From NCBI GenBank assembly GCA_902805805.1, contig CADCUE010000071.1, forward strand, positions 1 to 14,245: a stretch of DNA of 14,245 bases, in the 5' to 3' direction. The stretch's first letter is position 1, and each line of letters opens with the position of its first letter. Positions 6,310 through 14,245 of this stretch are shown one piece after another. Origin of the DNA: an uncultured Frankineae bacterium. Lineage in GTDB: Bacteria > Actinomycetota > Actinomycetes > Mycobacteriales > SCTD01. The position numbers and the translations under genes were made by a program. The notes beneath the pieces were generated by a model. The model was not told where the DNA came from. It saw only the letters and a list, made by a program, of their open reading frames with translations, and did not search any database.

Positions 6310-8154
6310 GTGGCTGGGCGCATCCGTGACGAGGACGTGGTCCTCGTGCGTGAGCGGGCCCCCATCGCCGACGTGGTCGGGGAGTCGGTCCAGCTGCGCC
6401 CCGCCGGTGGCGGCCGGCTCAAGGGCCTGTGCCCGTTCCACGACGAGAAGACGCCGTCGTTCAACGTCAACCCCACCCTCGGCTACTACATGTGCTTCGG
6501 CTGCGGCGAGTCCGGTGACGTCATCAGCTTCGTGCGCGGCACCGAGCACCTGTCGTTCGTGGAGACCGTCGAGCGGCTCGCCCAGCGCTACGGCGTGACG
6601 CTCACCTACGAGCAGGGCAGCGCCGCCGCCGGGCGGCAGACCTCGCAGCGCACCCGCCTCGTCGAGGCCCACCGGACCGCGCAGGCGTGGTACGCCGAGC
6701 AGCTCGCCTCGCCGGAGGCCGTCACCGGCCGCCGGTTCCTGGCCGAGCGCGGGTTCGACCAGGAGGCGGCGTCGGCGTACGGCGTCGGCTACGCCCCGCA
6801 GGGCTGGGACCACCTCGTCAAGCACCTGCGCGCCAAGGGCTTCTCCGGCGAGGAGCTCGTGCTCGGCGGCCTGGCGTCCGAGGGCCGACGCGGCCCCGTC
6901 GACCGGTTCCGCGGCCGGCTCCTGTGGCCGATCCGCGACCTCGCCGGAGACGTCGTCGGGTTCGGCGCCCGCAAGCTGCACGACGACGACCACGGCCCCA
7001 AGTACCTCAACACCTCCGAGACGCCGATCTACAAGAAGAGCAGCGTGCTCTACGGCCTCGACGTCGCCAAGAAGGAGATCGCCCGGCGGCGCCAGGCGGT
7101 CGTCGTCGAGGGCTACACCGACGTCATGGCCTGCCACCTGGCCGGCATCCCGACGGCCGTCGCGACCTGCGGCACGGCGTTCGGCGCCGACCACATCGGG
7201 CTGATCCGCCGGCTGCTCATGGACCAGGACGAGATGCGCGGCGAGGTGGTGTTCACCTTCGACGGCGACGCCGCCGGGCAGAAGGCCGCGCTCAAGGCCT
7301 TCGGCGAGGAGCAGCGCTTCGTCGCGCAGACCTTCATCGCCGTCAGCCCCGACGGGATGGACCCGTGCGAGCTGCGCCTGGCGCGCGGCGACGCGGCGGT
7401 CCGCGACATGGTCGCCGGCCGGGTGCCGCTGGTGGAGTTCGCCGTGAAGTCGGTGCTGGGGGAGTACGACCTCGAGACCGCCGAGGGGCGCGTCCAAGCC
7501 CTGCAGAAGGCCGCGCCGCTCATCGCGAAGATCAAGGACCGGGCCCTGCGCCCGGAGTACGCGCGCCGGCTGGCCGGCTGGCTGGGCATGGACGTCGAGC
7601 CGGTGGCCACCCGCGTCGCCGAGCTGGCGGGTGACCCGCGCGCACCGCAGCAGCGGCGCACCGCCTCCCGGCCGTCCGCCGACGCGGCCGCAGCGGCGGT
7701 CGAGCGCGAGCTGGTCAAGCTGGCGGTGCAGCTGCCGGTCCTGGTCTCACCGCAGTACGACACCCTCGCCGAGGACTGCTTCACCTCGCCGGACCTGCGC
7801 GGGGTCCACGCGGTCATCGCCAAGGCCGGGGGCACCACCACCGCCGCCGGTGGCGAGGGCTGGGTCACGGCGCTGCTCGAGGCCTGCTCGTCCGACGAGG
7901 CCCGGTCGCTGGTCACGCGGCTGGCCGTCGAGGCGCCGCTGCACGACCTCGAGCCCGACGACCGCTACGCCGGGGCGGTCCTCGCGCGGGTGCAGGAGCT
8001 GGCCGCGACGCGGGCGACCCACGAGCTCAAGGCCTCGCTGCAACGCGTCAACCCGGTCGAGGAGCCCGAGCGCTACTCCAGGGTCTTCGCCGAGCTGGTG
8101 AGCCTGGAGCAGACGGTCCGCGCCTTGCGAGAACGCGGCATCGGAGCACTGTGA
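6310..8154 (+). CDS. dnaG: DNA primase
   Basis: 614 residues, normal for the family. It makes RNA primers at the replication fork together with the DnaB helicase. The N-terminal CHC2 zinc site is C41-x2-H44...C62-x2-C65 ([28 protein letters not shown]). The TOPRIM catalytic core shows E267 in [16 protein letters not shown] and D318-G-D320 in [13 protein letters not shown]. The segment from about 470 onward is the helicase-binding domain. GTG 6310 is preferred: GGAG at 6300-6303 lies 6 nt upstream and the protein then opens with [24 protein letters not shown], as in relatives. The sigma factor gene follows after 43 nt, which recalls the dnaG-rpoD pairing of other bacteria. Confidence 0.98.
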   Translation: MAGRIRDEDVVLVRERAPIADVVGESVQLRPAGGGRLKGLCPFHDEKTPSFNVNPTLGYYMCFGCGESGDVISFVRGTEHLSFVETVERLAQRYGVTLTYEQGSAAAGRQTSQRTRLVEAHRTAQAWYAEQLASPEAVTGRRFLAERGFDQEAASAYGVGYAPQGWDHLVKHLRAKGFSGEELVLGGLASEGRRGPVDRFRGRLLWPIRDLAGDVVGFGARKLHDDDHGPKYLNTSETPIYKKSSVLYGLDVAKKEIARRRQAVVVEGYTDVMACHLAGIPTAVATCGTAFGADHIGLIRRLLMDQDEMRGEVVFTFDGDAAGQKAALKAFGEEQRFVAQTFIAVSPDGMDPCELRLARGDAAVRDMVAGRVPLVEFAVKSVLGEYDLETAEGRVQALQKAAPLIAKIKDRALRPEYARRLAGWLGMDVEPVATRVAELAGDPRAPQQRRTASRPSADAAAAAVERELVKLAVQLPVLVSPQYDTLAEDCFTSPDLRGVHAVIAKAGGTTTAAGGEGWVTALLEACSSDEARSLVTRLAVEAPLHDLEPDDRYAGAVLARVQELAATRATHELKASLQRVNPVEEPERYSRVFAELVSLEQTVRALRERGIGAL

Positions 8155-8171
8155 CCGTCCGGGGGGGCATC

Positions 8172-8197
8172 GTGGTCGGCTCGGCTGGACGCGTCGG

Positions 8198-8201
<4 letters not shown>
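8172..8201 (+). other. Possible 9-codon mini-ORF overlapping the sigma factor start (ATGA)
   Basis: GTG 8172 is preceded by a run of seven G (8161-8167) that could serve as a ribosome site. It reads VVGSAGRVG, and its TGA (8199-8201) overlaps the ATG of the sigma factor gene (8198-8200). The sigma gene has only a weak ribosome site of its own, so coupling is conceivable. A short frame like this arises easily by chance. Confidence 0.15.
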
Positions 8202-9370
<1,169 letters not shown>

Positions 9371-9401
9371 GCGGGCACCGGCCGTACGGCAGCGCCGCTG
9401 T

Positions 9402-9434
9402 CCGGCGCGGCGCCCCGGCGCCGGGCCGCGCCGG
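9402..9434. terminator. Hairpin between convergent sigA and lipoprotein genes
   Basis: CCGGCGCGGC (9402-9411) pairs perfectly with GCCGCGCCGG (9425-9434) across a 13-nt GC-rich loop. It lies between the sigA stop (9370) and the stop of the minus-strand lipoprotein gene (9437), so it could end transcripts from both sides. No T-tract is present on either strand, as is usual in such GC-rich genomes. Confidence 0.6.
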
Positions 9435-9436
9435 CC

Positions 9437-9808
9437 TCAGCCGAGGAACTGCTCCGCCGGCAACCCGCAGGCCTGCGCCGTGTCGCGGGCGGCGTCGCGC
9501 GCCTGAGACGCGGCGGTCTGGACGGCGGCCGGGTCGGCGGAGCGGGCGGCCTCCTGCAGCTCCCGCAGCCGGTCGCGCAGTCCGCTCGCGGCGTCCTTGA
9601 CCTTGCCGTCGTCCAGCCCCTGCACCCGCTCGTCGAGCCGGTCCACCGCCTGCTGGGCCTCCTCCTGCGTGGGGACCCCCGACAGGCCGGTGCGCGCGAT
9701 GTCGGCAGCCAGACCGGCGCAGTCGCTCGCGCCGCTCACGGCGTCGCGGGTCTCCGAGCAGCCGGTCAGGAGCACCCCGGTCAGGAGCACGGCAAGCGTG
9801 AGGCGCAT
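9437..9808 (-). CDS. Small putative lipoprotein, function unknown
   Basis: 123 residues. The N-terminus MRLTLAVLLTGVLLTGC is a signal peptide with a lipobox (L14-T15-G16-C17), so Cys17 should be lipid-modified and the protein held on the outer face of the membrane. The mature part is short, charged and probably helical (QAVDRLDERVQGLDDGKVKD, ASGLRDRLRELQEAARS), perhaps a small coiled coil. Two further Cys (DCAGLA and ACGLPA) could form a disulfide. I do not recognise the family. The ATG lies 6 nt from a minus-strand TAGGCT, so the transcript is probably leaderless. It diverges from the gene at 9832 and converges on sigA. Confidence 0.8.
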   Translation of the reverse strand: MRLTLAVLLTGVLLTGCSETRDAVSGASDCAGLAADIARTGLSGVPTQEEAQQAVDRLDERVQGLDDGKVKDAASGLRDRLRELQEAARSADPAAVQTAASQARDAARDTAQACGLPAEQFLG

Positions 9809-9814
9809 GCGGCA

Positions 9815-9820
9815 AGCCTA
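9815..9820 (-). promoter_or_regulatory. Minus-strand -10 box TAGGCT of the lipoprotein gene
   Basis: On the minus strand TAGGCT is followed by 6 nt and then the lipoprotein ATG (9806-9808), the leaderless layout seen elsewhere in the window. It shares the CCTAGG palindrome with the opposing -10 box at 9819-9824. No clear -35 is seen. Confidence 0.5.
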
Positions 9821-9824
9821 GGGT
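9819..9824 (+). promoter_or_regulatory. Plus-strand -10 box TAGGGT of the gene at 9832
   Basis: TAGGGT is followed by 7 nt and then ATG 9832, giving a leaderless arrangement. It overlaps the opposing box by two bases (9819-9820), so the two promoters can hardly be occupied at once. No clear -35 is seen. Confidence 0.5.
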
Positions 9825-9831
9825 GGGCGCC

Positions 9832-10320
9832 ATGCGCCTGTTCGGTCGACGTGTCCCCGAGGTGGTCGGCGCGGTGGTGCTCGAGCCGGGGGAGCGGCGC
9901 ACGGCCTGGGGACTCACGCCGGGCGGCGAGCCGGTCGTCGCCACCGATCTGGGCCTCCACCTGCCCGGCGCCGCGCGCGTCGACTGGCCCGACGTCGAGC
10001 GGGCCTCCTGGAGCCGGCCGCTGCTGACGGTCCTGCGGTCGGCGCAGATCGCCGGAACGGGGGAGCGACACGTCGTGCACCTCGAGCAGGAGGGCAACCT
10101 GCCGGACGCCGTGCGCGGCGCGGTCACCGACAGCGTCGGCTGGTCCAGCCACTACCGGCTCGGCCCGTCGGGCGGCGTGCGCGTCGTCGGGCGCCGGCGG
10201 CCCGGTCGTGACCTGCTCGACTGGCAGCTCGTCTACGACCGCGGCACCGACCTGTCGGACCCCCTGGTGCGGGCGCAGGCCGAGGACCTGCTGCTGTCCG
10301 CACGGCGCACCGTCGGCTGA
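9832..10320 (+). CDS. Uncharacterised actinobacterial-type protein
   Basis: 162 residues from ATG 9832. This start is preferred to GTG 9823, which lies inside the putative -10 box. I do not recognise a named family. The protein is soluble-looking, with no signal peptide or membrane helix. It has an N-terminal beta-rich part (VVGAVVLEPGERRTAWGLT, GEPVVATDLGLHLPG) resembling a PH-like or DUF-type fold, and a basic segment GVRVVGRRRPGRDLLDWQLVYD followed by a C-terminal helix (SDPLVRAQAEDLLLSARR). Only 17 bp lie between its -10 region and the divergent lipoprotein gene's start region. A large palindrome follows before the metal transporter gene. Confidence 0.75.
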   Translation: MRLFGRRVPEVVGAVVLEPGERRTAWGLTPGGEPVVATDLGLHLPGAARVDWPDVERASWSRPLLTVLRSAQIAGTGERHVVHLEQEGNLPDAVRGAVTDSVGWSSHYRLGPSGGVRVVGRRRPGRDLLDWQLVYDRGTDLSDPLVRAQAEDLLLSARRTVG

Positions 10321-10335
10321 GCCCGTCCGGCCGGT

Positions 10336-10368
10336 CACGGACGCCGCACGAGCGCTCGTGCATCCGTG
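10336..10368. promoter_or_regulatory. Large palindrome before the metal transporter gene
   Basis: A perfect 16-bp palindrome, GCACGAGCGCTCGTGC (10346-10361), is enclosed by a second 6-bp inverted pair, CACGGA (10336-10341) and TCCGTG (10363-10368). It ends 14 bp before ATG 10383. The perfect dyad fits an operator for a dimeric repressor such as a TetR- or ArsR-type metal sensor. It equally fits a terminator hairpin of the gene ending at 10320. No metal-regulator gene is in the window. Confidence 0.5.
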
Positions 10369-10382
10369 GGAGCACGCGGGGC

Positions 10383-11624
10383 ATGCTCGTGACCATGGAC
10401 GGGGACCGCGGGACGCACCTGGACGAGCACCACCCGCCCGCTCCCGGCCACGACGGCCACGAGCACGGCGACCACGACCACGCCGGTCACCACGGCGACC
10501 ACGACCACGACCACGCCGGGCACGACGGCGACCACGACCACGACCACCCCGGCGGGCTGCGGGGCCTGATCGCCTCCGTCTTCCGCCCGCACAGCCACGA
10601 CGCGGCCGACTCCGTCGACGCGGCGCTCGAGTCGAGCGCGCAGGGCATCCGGGCCGTCAAGATCAGCCTCGTCGCGCTGGGCCTGACCGCCGTGGCGCAG
10701 GCGGTCGTCGTCCTGATCACCGGGTCAGTGGCGCTGCTGGCCGACACCATCCACAACTTCTCCGACGCCCTGACCGCCATCCCGCTGTGGATCGCCTTCG
10801 TGCTGGGCCGCCGGCCCGCGTCGCGGCGCTACACCTACGGCTACGGCCGCGCCGAGGACCTGGCCGGGGTGTTCATCGTCGCCATGATCGCGCTGTCGGC
10901 CGTCGTCGCCGGCGTCGAGTCGGTCCGCCGGCTGCTCGACCCGCAGCCCATCGAGCACGTCGGCGTCGTGGCTGCCGCTGGGCTCATCGGCTTCGCCGGC
11001 AACGAGCTGGTCGCGCTCTACCGCATCCGGGTCGGCCGCGCGATCGGCTCGGCGGCGCTGGTCGCCGACGGCCTGCACGCCCGCACGGACGGCCTCACCT
11101 CGCTCGCGGTCGTCGCCGGTGCGCTCGGCGTGGCCGCCGGCTTCCCGATCGCCGACCCGCTCATCGGTCTGGTCATCACCGTCGCGATCCTGTTCGTGCT
11201 GCGGAGCGCGGCGACGGACGTCTACCGCCGGCTGATGGACGCGGTGGAGCCCGAGCTGGTCGACGCGGCCGAGACGAGCCTGCGGGCGACCCCGGGCGTG
11301 CTGGAGGTGGAGGACGTGCGCCTGCGCTGGATCGGGCACCGCATCCGCGCCGAGGTGGGGCTCGTCGTGGACAGCCGTCTGGGGCTCGTGGAGGCCCACG
11401 CGGTCGCCACCGAGGCGCACCACCGGCTCCTGCACGAGGTGCCGCGGGTGGACGACGTGACGGTGCACGTCAGCCCCAGCAGCGATCGCGATGAGGACCA
11501 CCACGCCGCGCTCGCGCACCACGTCCGGAGGACACCCGCCCCGGACGGCGCGCGGTCAGACCGGCGGAGCGCGGGTACACGACCGGCTCAGGATGCGGGA
11601 GACCGCCGAGTGGAGGAGCACTGA
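10383..11624 (+). CDS. Cation diffusion facilitator (CzcD/ZitB-type) metal efflux transporter
   Basis: 413 residues. It exchanges protons for Zn2+ or similar divalent metals across the cytoplasmic membrane. A cytosolic His-rich head has 17 His in residues 12-55. Six helices follow from about residue 92. The transport site is of HD-HD type: H124-N-F-S-D128 in helix 2 and H232-A-R-T-D236 in helix 5, as in Zn/Co/Cd exporters. The cytosolic dimerisation domain runs from about 285 to VDDVTVHVSP, and a charged, His-bearing tail of ~48 residues (DRDEDHHAALAHH) extends beyond the usual end. GGGAG at 10368-10372 supports ATG 10383; ATG 10395 is an alternative. The stop overlaps the next small gene (ATGA-type). 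Confidence 0.93.
   Translation: MLVTMDGDRGTHLDEHHPPAPGHDGHEHGDHDHAGHHGDHDHDHAGHDGDHDHDHPGGLRGLIASVFRPHSHDAADSVDAALESSAQGIRAVKISLVALGLTAVAQAVVVLITGSVALLADTIHNFSDALTAIPLWIAFVLGRRPASRRYTYGYGRAEDLAGVFIVAMIALSAVVAGVESVRRLLDPQPIEHVGVVAAAGLIGFAGNELVALYRIRVGRAIGSAALVADGLHARTDGLTSLAVVAGALGVAAGFPIADPLIGLVITVAILFVLRSAATDVYRRLMDAVEPELVDAAETSLRATPGVLEVEDVRLRWIGHRIRAEVGLVVDSRLGLVEAHAVATEAHHRLLHEVPRVDDVTVHVSPSSDRDEDHHAALAHHVRRTPAPDGARSDRRSAGTRPAQDAGDRRVEEH
10467..10553 (+). repeat. Tandem repeat coding the His-rich transporter head
   Basis: Three tandem units begin with GGCGACCACGACCACG-like sequence at 10467 (27 bp), 10494 (33 bp) and 10527 (27 bp). Each codes for GDHDH(DH)-type residues. Unit lengths differ by two codons (DH), so in-frame slippage would change the number of metal-binding His without breaking the frame. 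Confidence 0.8.
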
Positions 11625-11797
11625 TGCGTCGTACGGGTCGAGCCGGTCTGATCGGGGCCGCGATGGCCTTCGCCCGCAGCCCGCAGGGGCAGCGGATGAT
11701 CCGGGAGGCGCGCCGCCGCTACGACACGCCGCAGAACCGCGCCCTGCTCCGGCAGAAGCTGGCGGAGCTGCGCGGAGGACGCCGCCGCCCGGGCTGA
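11624..11797 (+). CDS. 57-aa basic protein coupled to the metal transporter
   Basis: The ATG overlaps the transporter stop by one base (TGATG), and GGAGGAG at 11612-11618 gives a strong ribosome site, so this is very likely translated and coupled. The protein opens MRRTGRAGLIGAAMAFARSP and continues with QGQRMIREARRRYDTPQNR and LLRQKLAELRGGRRR. It is rich in Arg, probably helical, and has no membrane span or signal peptide, though the short apolar stretch GLIGAAMAFA could touch a membrane. I do not recognise a named family, and I infer from the coding signals that it is real. No function can be assigned; the coupling suggests, but does not show, a link with metal efflux. Confidence 0.75.
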   Translation: MRRTGRAGLIGAAMAFARSPQGQRMIREARRRYDTPQNRALLRQKLAELRGGRRRPG

Positions 11798-11811
11798 CGA
11801 CCGGTCACCGA

Positions 11812-11850
11812 CACCGCGGAAGGATCGCCGAGCGGCGCCGCGCCGCGGTG
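11812..11850. terminator. Hairpin between the 57-aa gene and the PLD gene
   Basis: CACCGCGG (11812-11819) pairs perfectly with CCGCGGTG (11843-11850), and the loop contains a further self-complementary GCGGCGCCGC (11832-11841). It lies in the 82-bp gap after the 57-aa gene and could end the transporter transcript or act as an operator for the PLD gene. No T-run follows. I see no clear promoter for the PLD gene; TGGTCT at 11865-11870 is a weak candidate. Confidence 0.35.
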
Positions 11851-11879
11851 CACCCCCCGGCGGATGGTCTGATCGTGCC

Positions 11880-13493
11880 GTGACGGACACGTCGGGCGGT
11901 CTCGTGGACGACGACTCTCCTTCGGCAGAGCAGGAGGCGGACCCGGCGATCGGGCGGTGGTTCCTCGACGGCACGGCGTGGACCTCCGGCAACGACGTGC
12001 GGCCGCTCGTGCACGGCGCGACCTACTTCCGTCGGCTGCACGACGTCCTGCAAGGGCTGCAGGACGGCGACCGCGTCTACTTCACCGACTGGCGCGGCGA
12101 TCCGGACGAGCGGCTGCTGCCGGACGGCCCGACGGTCGCCGGTCTGCTGTGCCAGCTGGTCGAGCGGGGCGTCGAGGTGCGGGGGCTGGTGTGGCGCTCG
12201 CACACCGACCTCCTGCAGTTCAGCGCCACCGAGAACGAGCACCTCGGTCGGCAGCTCAACGAGGTGGGCGCCGAGGTGCTGCTCGACCAGCGGGTGGGCT
12301 GGTTCGGGTCCCACCACCAGAAGCTGGTCGTGGTGCGGCACCGGGGTGCGCCCGAGCGGGATGTCGCCTTCGTCGGAGGGATCGACCTGTGCCACGGCCG
12401 CCGCGACGACGCCGGGCACGCCGGCGACCCGCAGCAGTCGCCCATCGACCGCCGGTACGGCGAACGGGCGCCGTGGCACGACGCGACCCTGGAGATCCGC
12501 GGCCCCGCCGTCGGCGAGGTGCTGCGGACCTTCGTCGAGCGCTGGGACGACCCCCACCCGCTGGACCGCCGCAGTCCCTACCGCGCGGTCCTGCAGCGCC
12601 TGTCGCACATGCCCCGCCATCCCGAGCGCCTGCCGGAGTCCTTCCCCGACCCGCCGCCCGCCGGGCGGCACGCCGTGCAGCTGCTGCGCACCTACGGCGT
12701 ACGCCGTCCGCCCTACCCGTTCGCCCCGGAGGGCGAGCGCACCGTCGCGCAGGCGTACGGCTCGGCCTTCTCCCGCGCGCGCTCCTTCATCTACCTCGAG
12801 GACCAGTACCTGTGGTCGGTGCCCGTGGCGCAGGGCATCGCCGAGGCGCTCCAGGGCTCGCCCGAGCTGCGCCTGCTGGCCGTCGTCCCGCGCTACCCCG
12901 ACGCCGACGGCCACGTGTCCGGGCCGCCCAACCGGCTGGGCCAGCTCAAGGCGATGGAGCTCCTGCAGGCGGTGGCCCCGGACCGGGTCGCGTTCTTCGA
13001 CCTCGAGAGCTCCGCAGGCGTGCCGATCTACGTGCACGCCAAGATCTGCATCGTCGACGACGTCTGGTTCACCTGCGGCTCGGACAACTTCAACCGGCGC
13101 TCGTGGACCCACGACAGCGAGCTGACGTGCGCGGTGCTCGACCCGACGCCCGACGACCGCGAGCCCCGGGACCTGTCCGCCTCGGGCGACGGCGCCCGCC
13201 GGCTGCCGCGCGAGCTGCGCCTGCAGACGTGGGCGGAGCACCTGGACAGACCGCCCGACGCCCCGGAGCTGCTCGATCCTGCGGCGGCCTGGGACCTGTG
13301 GTCGGCGACCGCCGACGCGCTCGACGCGTGGCACGCCGACGGACGTCAGGGCGCGCGTCCGCGCGGGCAGGTCCGACGGCACCGACCCGATCCGGTCAGG
13401 GGCTGGCAGCGCCTGTGGGCCGAGCCGCTCTACCGCATCGTCTTCGACCCGGACGGACGTCCGCGGCGCCTGCGCAGGGCGGGGCGCTTCTGA
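11880..13493 (+). CDS. Phospholipase D-family protein (two HKD motifs)
   Basis: 537 residues from GTG 11880. Two PLD half-domains are present. The first has HHQKLVVV (H146, K148) followed by FVGGIDLCHGRRDD; the Asp of the usual HxKx4D is replaced by Arg. The second is canonical: YVHAKICIVDD (H386, K388, D393), then GSDNFNRRSWTHDSE (from 400). The segment FIYLEDQYLW is also typical. The layout resembles secondary PLD-type enzymes of actinobacteria more than membrane-bound cardiolipin synthases, because no transmembrane helix or signal peptide is seen. It should cleave or transfer phosphodiesters, with phospholipids the likely substrate; this is inferred from the family. No strong ribosome site stands before GTG 11880. 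It converges on the gene at 13514. Confidence 0.9.
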   Translation: MTDTSGGLVDDDSPSAEQEADPAIGRWFLDGTAWTSGNDVRPLVHGATYFRRLHDVLQGLQDGDRVYFTDWRGDPDERLLPDGPTVAGLLCQLVERGVEVRGLVWRSHTDLLQFSATENEHLGRQLNEVGAEVLLDQRVGWFGSHHQKLVVVRHRGAPERDVAFVGGIDLCHGRRDDAGHAGDPQQSPIDRRYGERAPWHDATLEIRGPAVGEVLRTFVERWDDPHPLDRRSPYRAVLQRLSHMPRHPERLPESFPDPPPAGRHAVQLLRTYGVRRPPYPFAPEGERTVAQAYGSAFSRARSFIYLEDQYLWSVPVAQGIAEALQGSPELRLLAVVPRYPDADGHVSGPPNRLGQLKAMELLQAVAPDRVAFFDLESSAGVPIYVHAKICIVDDVWFTCGSDNFNRRSWTHDSELTCAVLDPTPDDREPRDLSASGDGARRLPRELRLQTWAEHLDRPPDAPELLDPAAAWDLWSATADALDAWHADGRQGARPRGQVRRHRPDPVRGWQRLWAEPLYRIVFDPDGRPRRLRRAGRF

Positions 13494-13514
13494 CCCCCAC
13501 GCCGGTGAGGGGTC
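13492..13514. terminator. Bidirectional hairpin overlapping both convergent stops
   Basis: GACCCC (13492-13497) pairs with GGGGTC (13509-13514), and CAC (13498-13500) pairs with GTG (13505-13507) over a GCCG loop with one bulged A (13508). The left arm contains the end of the PLD stop codon and the right arm touches the stop codon of the minus-strand gene. It is the only intergenic sequence between the two genes, so it probably serves both. Confidence 0.6.
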
Positions 13515-13708
13515 TAGCTCGCCTCTGCGCTCGGCGCGGGGCTGCTGCTGACGTCGACGGCCGGCGGGTTGACGTCGGCGTCGATGTCGGCCGAGCCGCC
13601 GAAGTAGAAGAAGGCACCCGCGGCCAGGACGACGAGCAGCAGCAGCGCGAGCAGGAAGCCGCCGCTGGTGCCTCCGGCGTCGGACGAGGGAGCTGGTCGA
13701 GCGGTCAT
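13514..13708 (-). CDS. Small single-pass membrane protein, function unknown
   Basis: 64 residues. On the minus strand GGAGG stands about 6 nt before the ATG, a strong ribosome site. A Gly/Ser-rich N-terminus precedes one transmembrane helix (GFLLALLLLVVLAAGAFFYF, residues 17-36) and an acidic, Ser/Pro-rich tail (ADIDADVNPP, SSSPAPSAEAS) without further hydrophobic parts. The family is not recognised. It starts 58 nt after the glycosyltransferase stop and may be in the same transcript; that gap holds nothing else I can support. Its coding end overlaps a hairpin shared with the PLD gene. Confidence 0.7.
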   Translation of the reverse strand: MTARPAPSSDAGGTSGGFLLALLLLVVLAAGAFFYFGGSADIDADVNPPAVDVSSSPAPSAEAS

Positions 13709-13766
13709 GGCGTCCTCCGACAGGGGCGGGAGCAGTTCATGGGGCTCCTACCCACCGGCGGGCGGA

Positions 13767-14245
13767 TCACCGGACGGGGGACGCGCCCAGCAGCTCGCCG
13801 GCCGCGTCGACGACGTGCTGCGGCCACAGGGCGAGCAGCCCTGGATCGACGCGCCCGGAGAAGTTGTCGCCGGTCCGGCCGGCCCACAGCACCCGGTGCT
13901 GCGGCCGGTCGGCGGGCGGTCCCCACAGCGCGGGGTCGGTCGGGCCGAACAGCACGACGGACGGCGTGCCGTACGCCGTCGCGAGATGCGCGACGCCGGT
14001 GTCGACGCTGACGAGCAGCCTCGCGCGCGCCACCAGCGCCGCGAGCTCCAGCGGCCGCGTCCGGCCCGCCAGCACGGCCGACTCGGCCAGTCCCGCGCGG
14101 CGTGCCACGGCGAGGGCCCGCTCGCGCTCGTCCGGCCCGCCGCTGAGGACGATCTGCGCTCCGCGTGCGCGGAGCCCGCGGACCACCTCGGCCCAGCGGT
14201 CGACCGGCCATCGGCGCGAGGCCTGCGCGGCCCCGGGGTGCACCA
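13767..14245 (-). CDS. Glycosyltransferase family 9 (heptosyltransferase-like), C-terminal part
   Basis: Partial gene: about 158 residues of the C-terminal half are present and the start lies beyond the window end. The visible part holds the GT9 signature: HPGA at the edge, WPVDRWAEVVRGL, IVLSGGPDE, LAGRTRPLELAALVARARLLVS, VDTGVAHLATAYGTP and VVLFGPTDPALWGP. The acidic and His residues of D-T-G-V-A-H match the nucleotide-sugar site of the family. GT9 enzymes such as WaaC/WaaF move a sugar from a nucleotide-heptose donor; in Gram-positive bacteria the acceptor is generally an envelope glycan and is unknown here. The first in-frame GTG at 14243 is only Val of the VHPGA motif and not the true start. 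Confidence 0.9.
   Translation of the reverse strand, partial: VHPGAAQASRRWPVDRWAEVVRGLRARGAQIVLSGGPDERERALAVARRAGLAESAVLAGRTRPLELAALVARARLLVSVDTGVAHLATAYGTPSVVLFGPTDPALWGPPADRPQHRVLWAGRTGDNFSGRVDPGLLALWPQHVVDAAGELLGASPVR

Noticed and set aside
9382..9395. Possible fourth copy of the palindrome (GTACGGCAGCGC) after sigA
   Set aside because: Only about 12 bases of one arm match, and no matching second arm is present; likely chance.
11805..13382. 525-codon open frame antisense to the PLD gene
   Set aside because: Shadow frame; the plus strand shows both HKD motifs and the antisense product has no recognisable motif.

Overview
The window is about 14.2 kb of very GC-rich DNA with dense genes, GTG starts and strong third-position GC bias. 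Gene content (upp, rsgA, dgt, dnaG, a principal-type sigma factor, an AbiEi/DUF559 orphan) and several apparently leaderless starts point to a high-GC Gram-positive (Actinomycetes). I cannot place it below class level. No tRNA, rRNA, CRISPR array, transposase or prophage gene is visible, so most of the window is chromosomal core.

Layout. 1-1340: a standalone protein with an AbiEi-like winged-helix N-terminus and a DUF559-like nuclease C-terminus, with one ~58-bp palindrome upstream and two downstream. This is the most accessory-looking part. 1341-3771: upp (uracil salvage), a secreted, membrane-anchored, propeller-like protein starting directly after the upp stop, and an overlapping membrane-anchored YdcF/SanA-like (DUF218) protein. 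3785-4986: a recognisable promoter, a possible 19-codon leader ORF, and rsgA. 4997-9370: dgt, dnaG and a SigA/RpoD-type sigma factor, recalling the dnaG-rpoD pairing of the macromolecular synthesis operon. A hairpin separates this block from a convergent small lipoprotein gene.

9437-10320: the lipoprotein gene (minus) and an unrecognised 162-aa gene (plus) diverge from a 17-bp gap in which two -10 boxes overlap. 10336-11797: a large palindrome, a CDF metal-efflux transporter with a His-rich N-terminus, and a translationally coupled 57-codon basic protein. 11880-13493: a two-domain phospholipase D-family protein, ending in a hairpin that overlaps the stops of both convergent genes. 13514-14245 (minus): a one-helix membrane protein downstream of a family 9 glycosyltransferase whose start is outside the window.

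The core genes serve replication, transcription, ribosome maturation and nucleotide pools: DnaG primes replication, the sigma factor directs housekeeping transcription, Dgt and Upp act on dNTP and pyrimidine pools, and RsgA matures 30S subunits. I did not find a clearly new multi-gene system. The best leads are the palindrome family around the AbiEi/DUF559 orphan, the leader ORF before rsgA, the overlapping divergent leaderless promoters, the palindrome before the metal transporter, and the coupled 57-aa protein.
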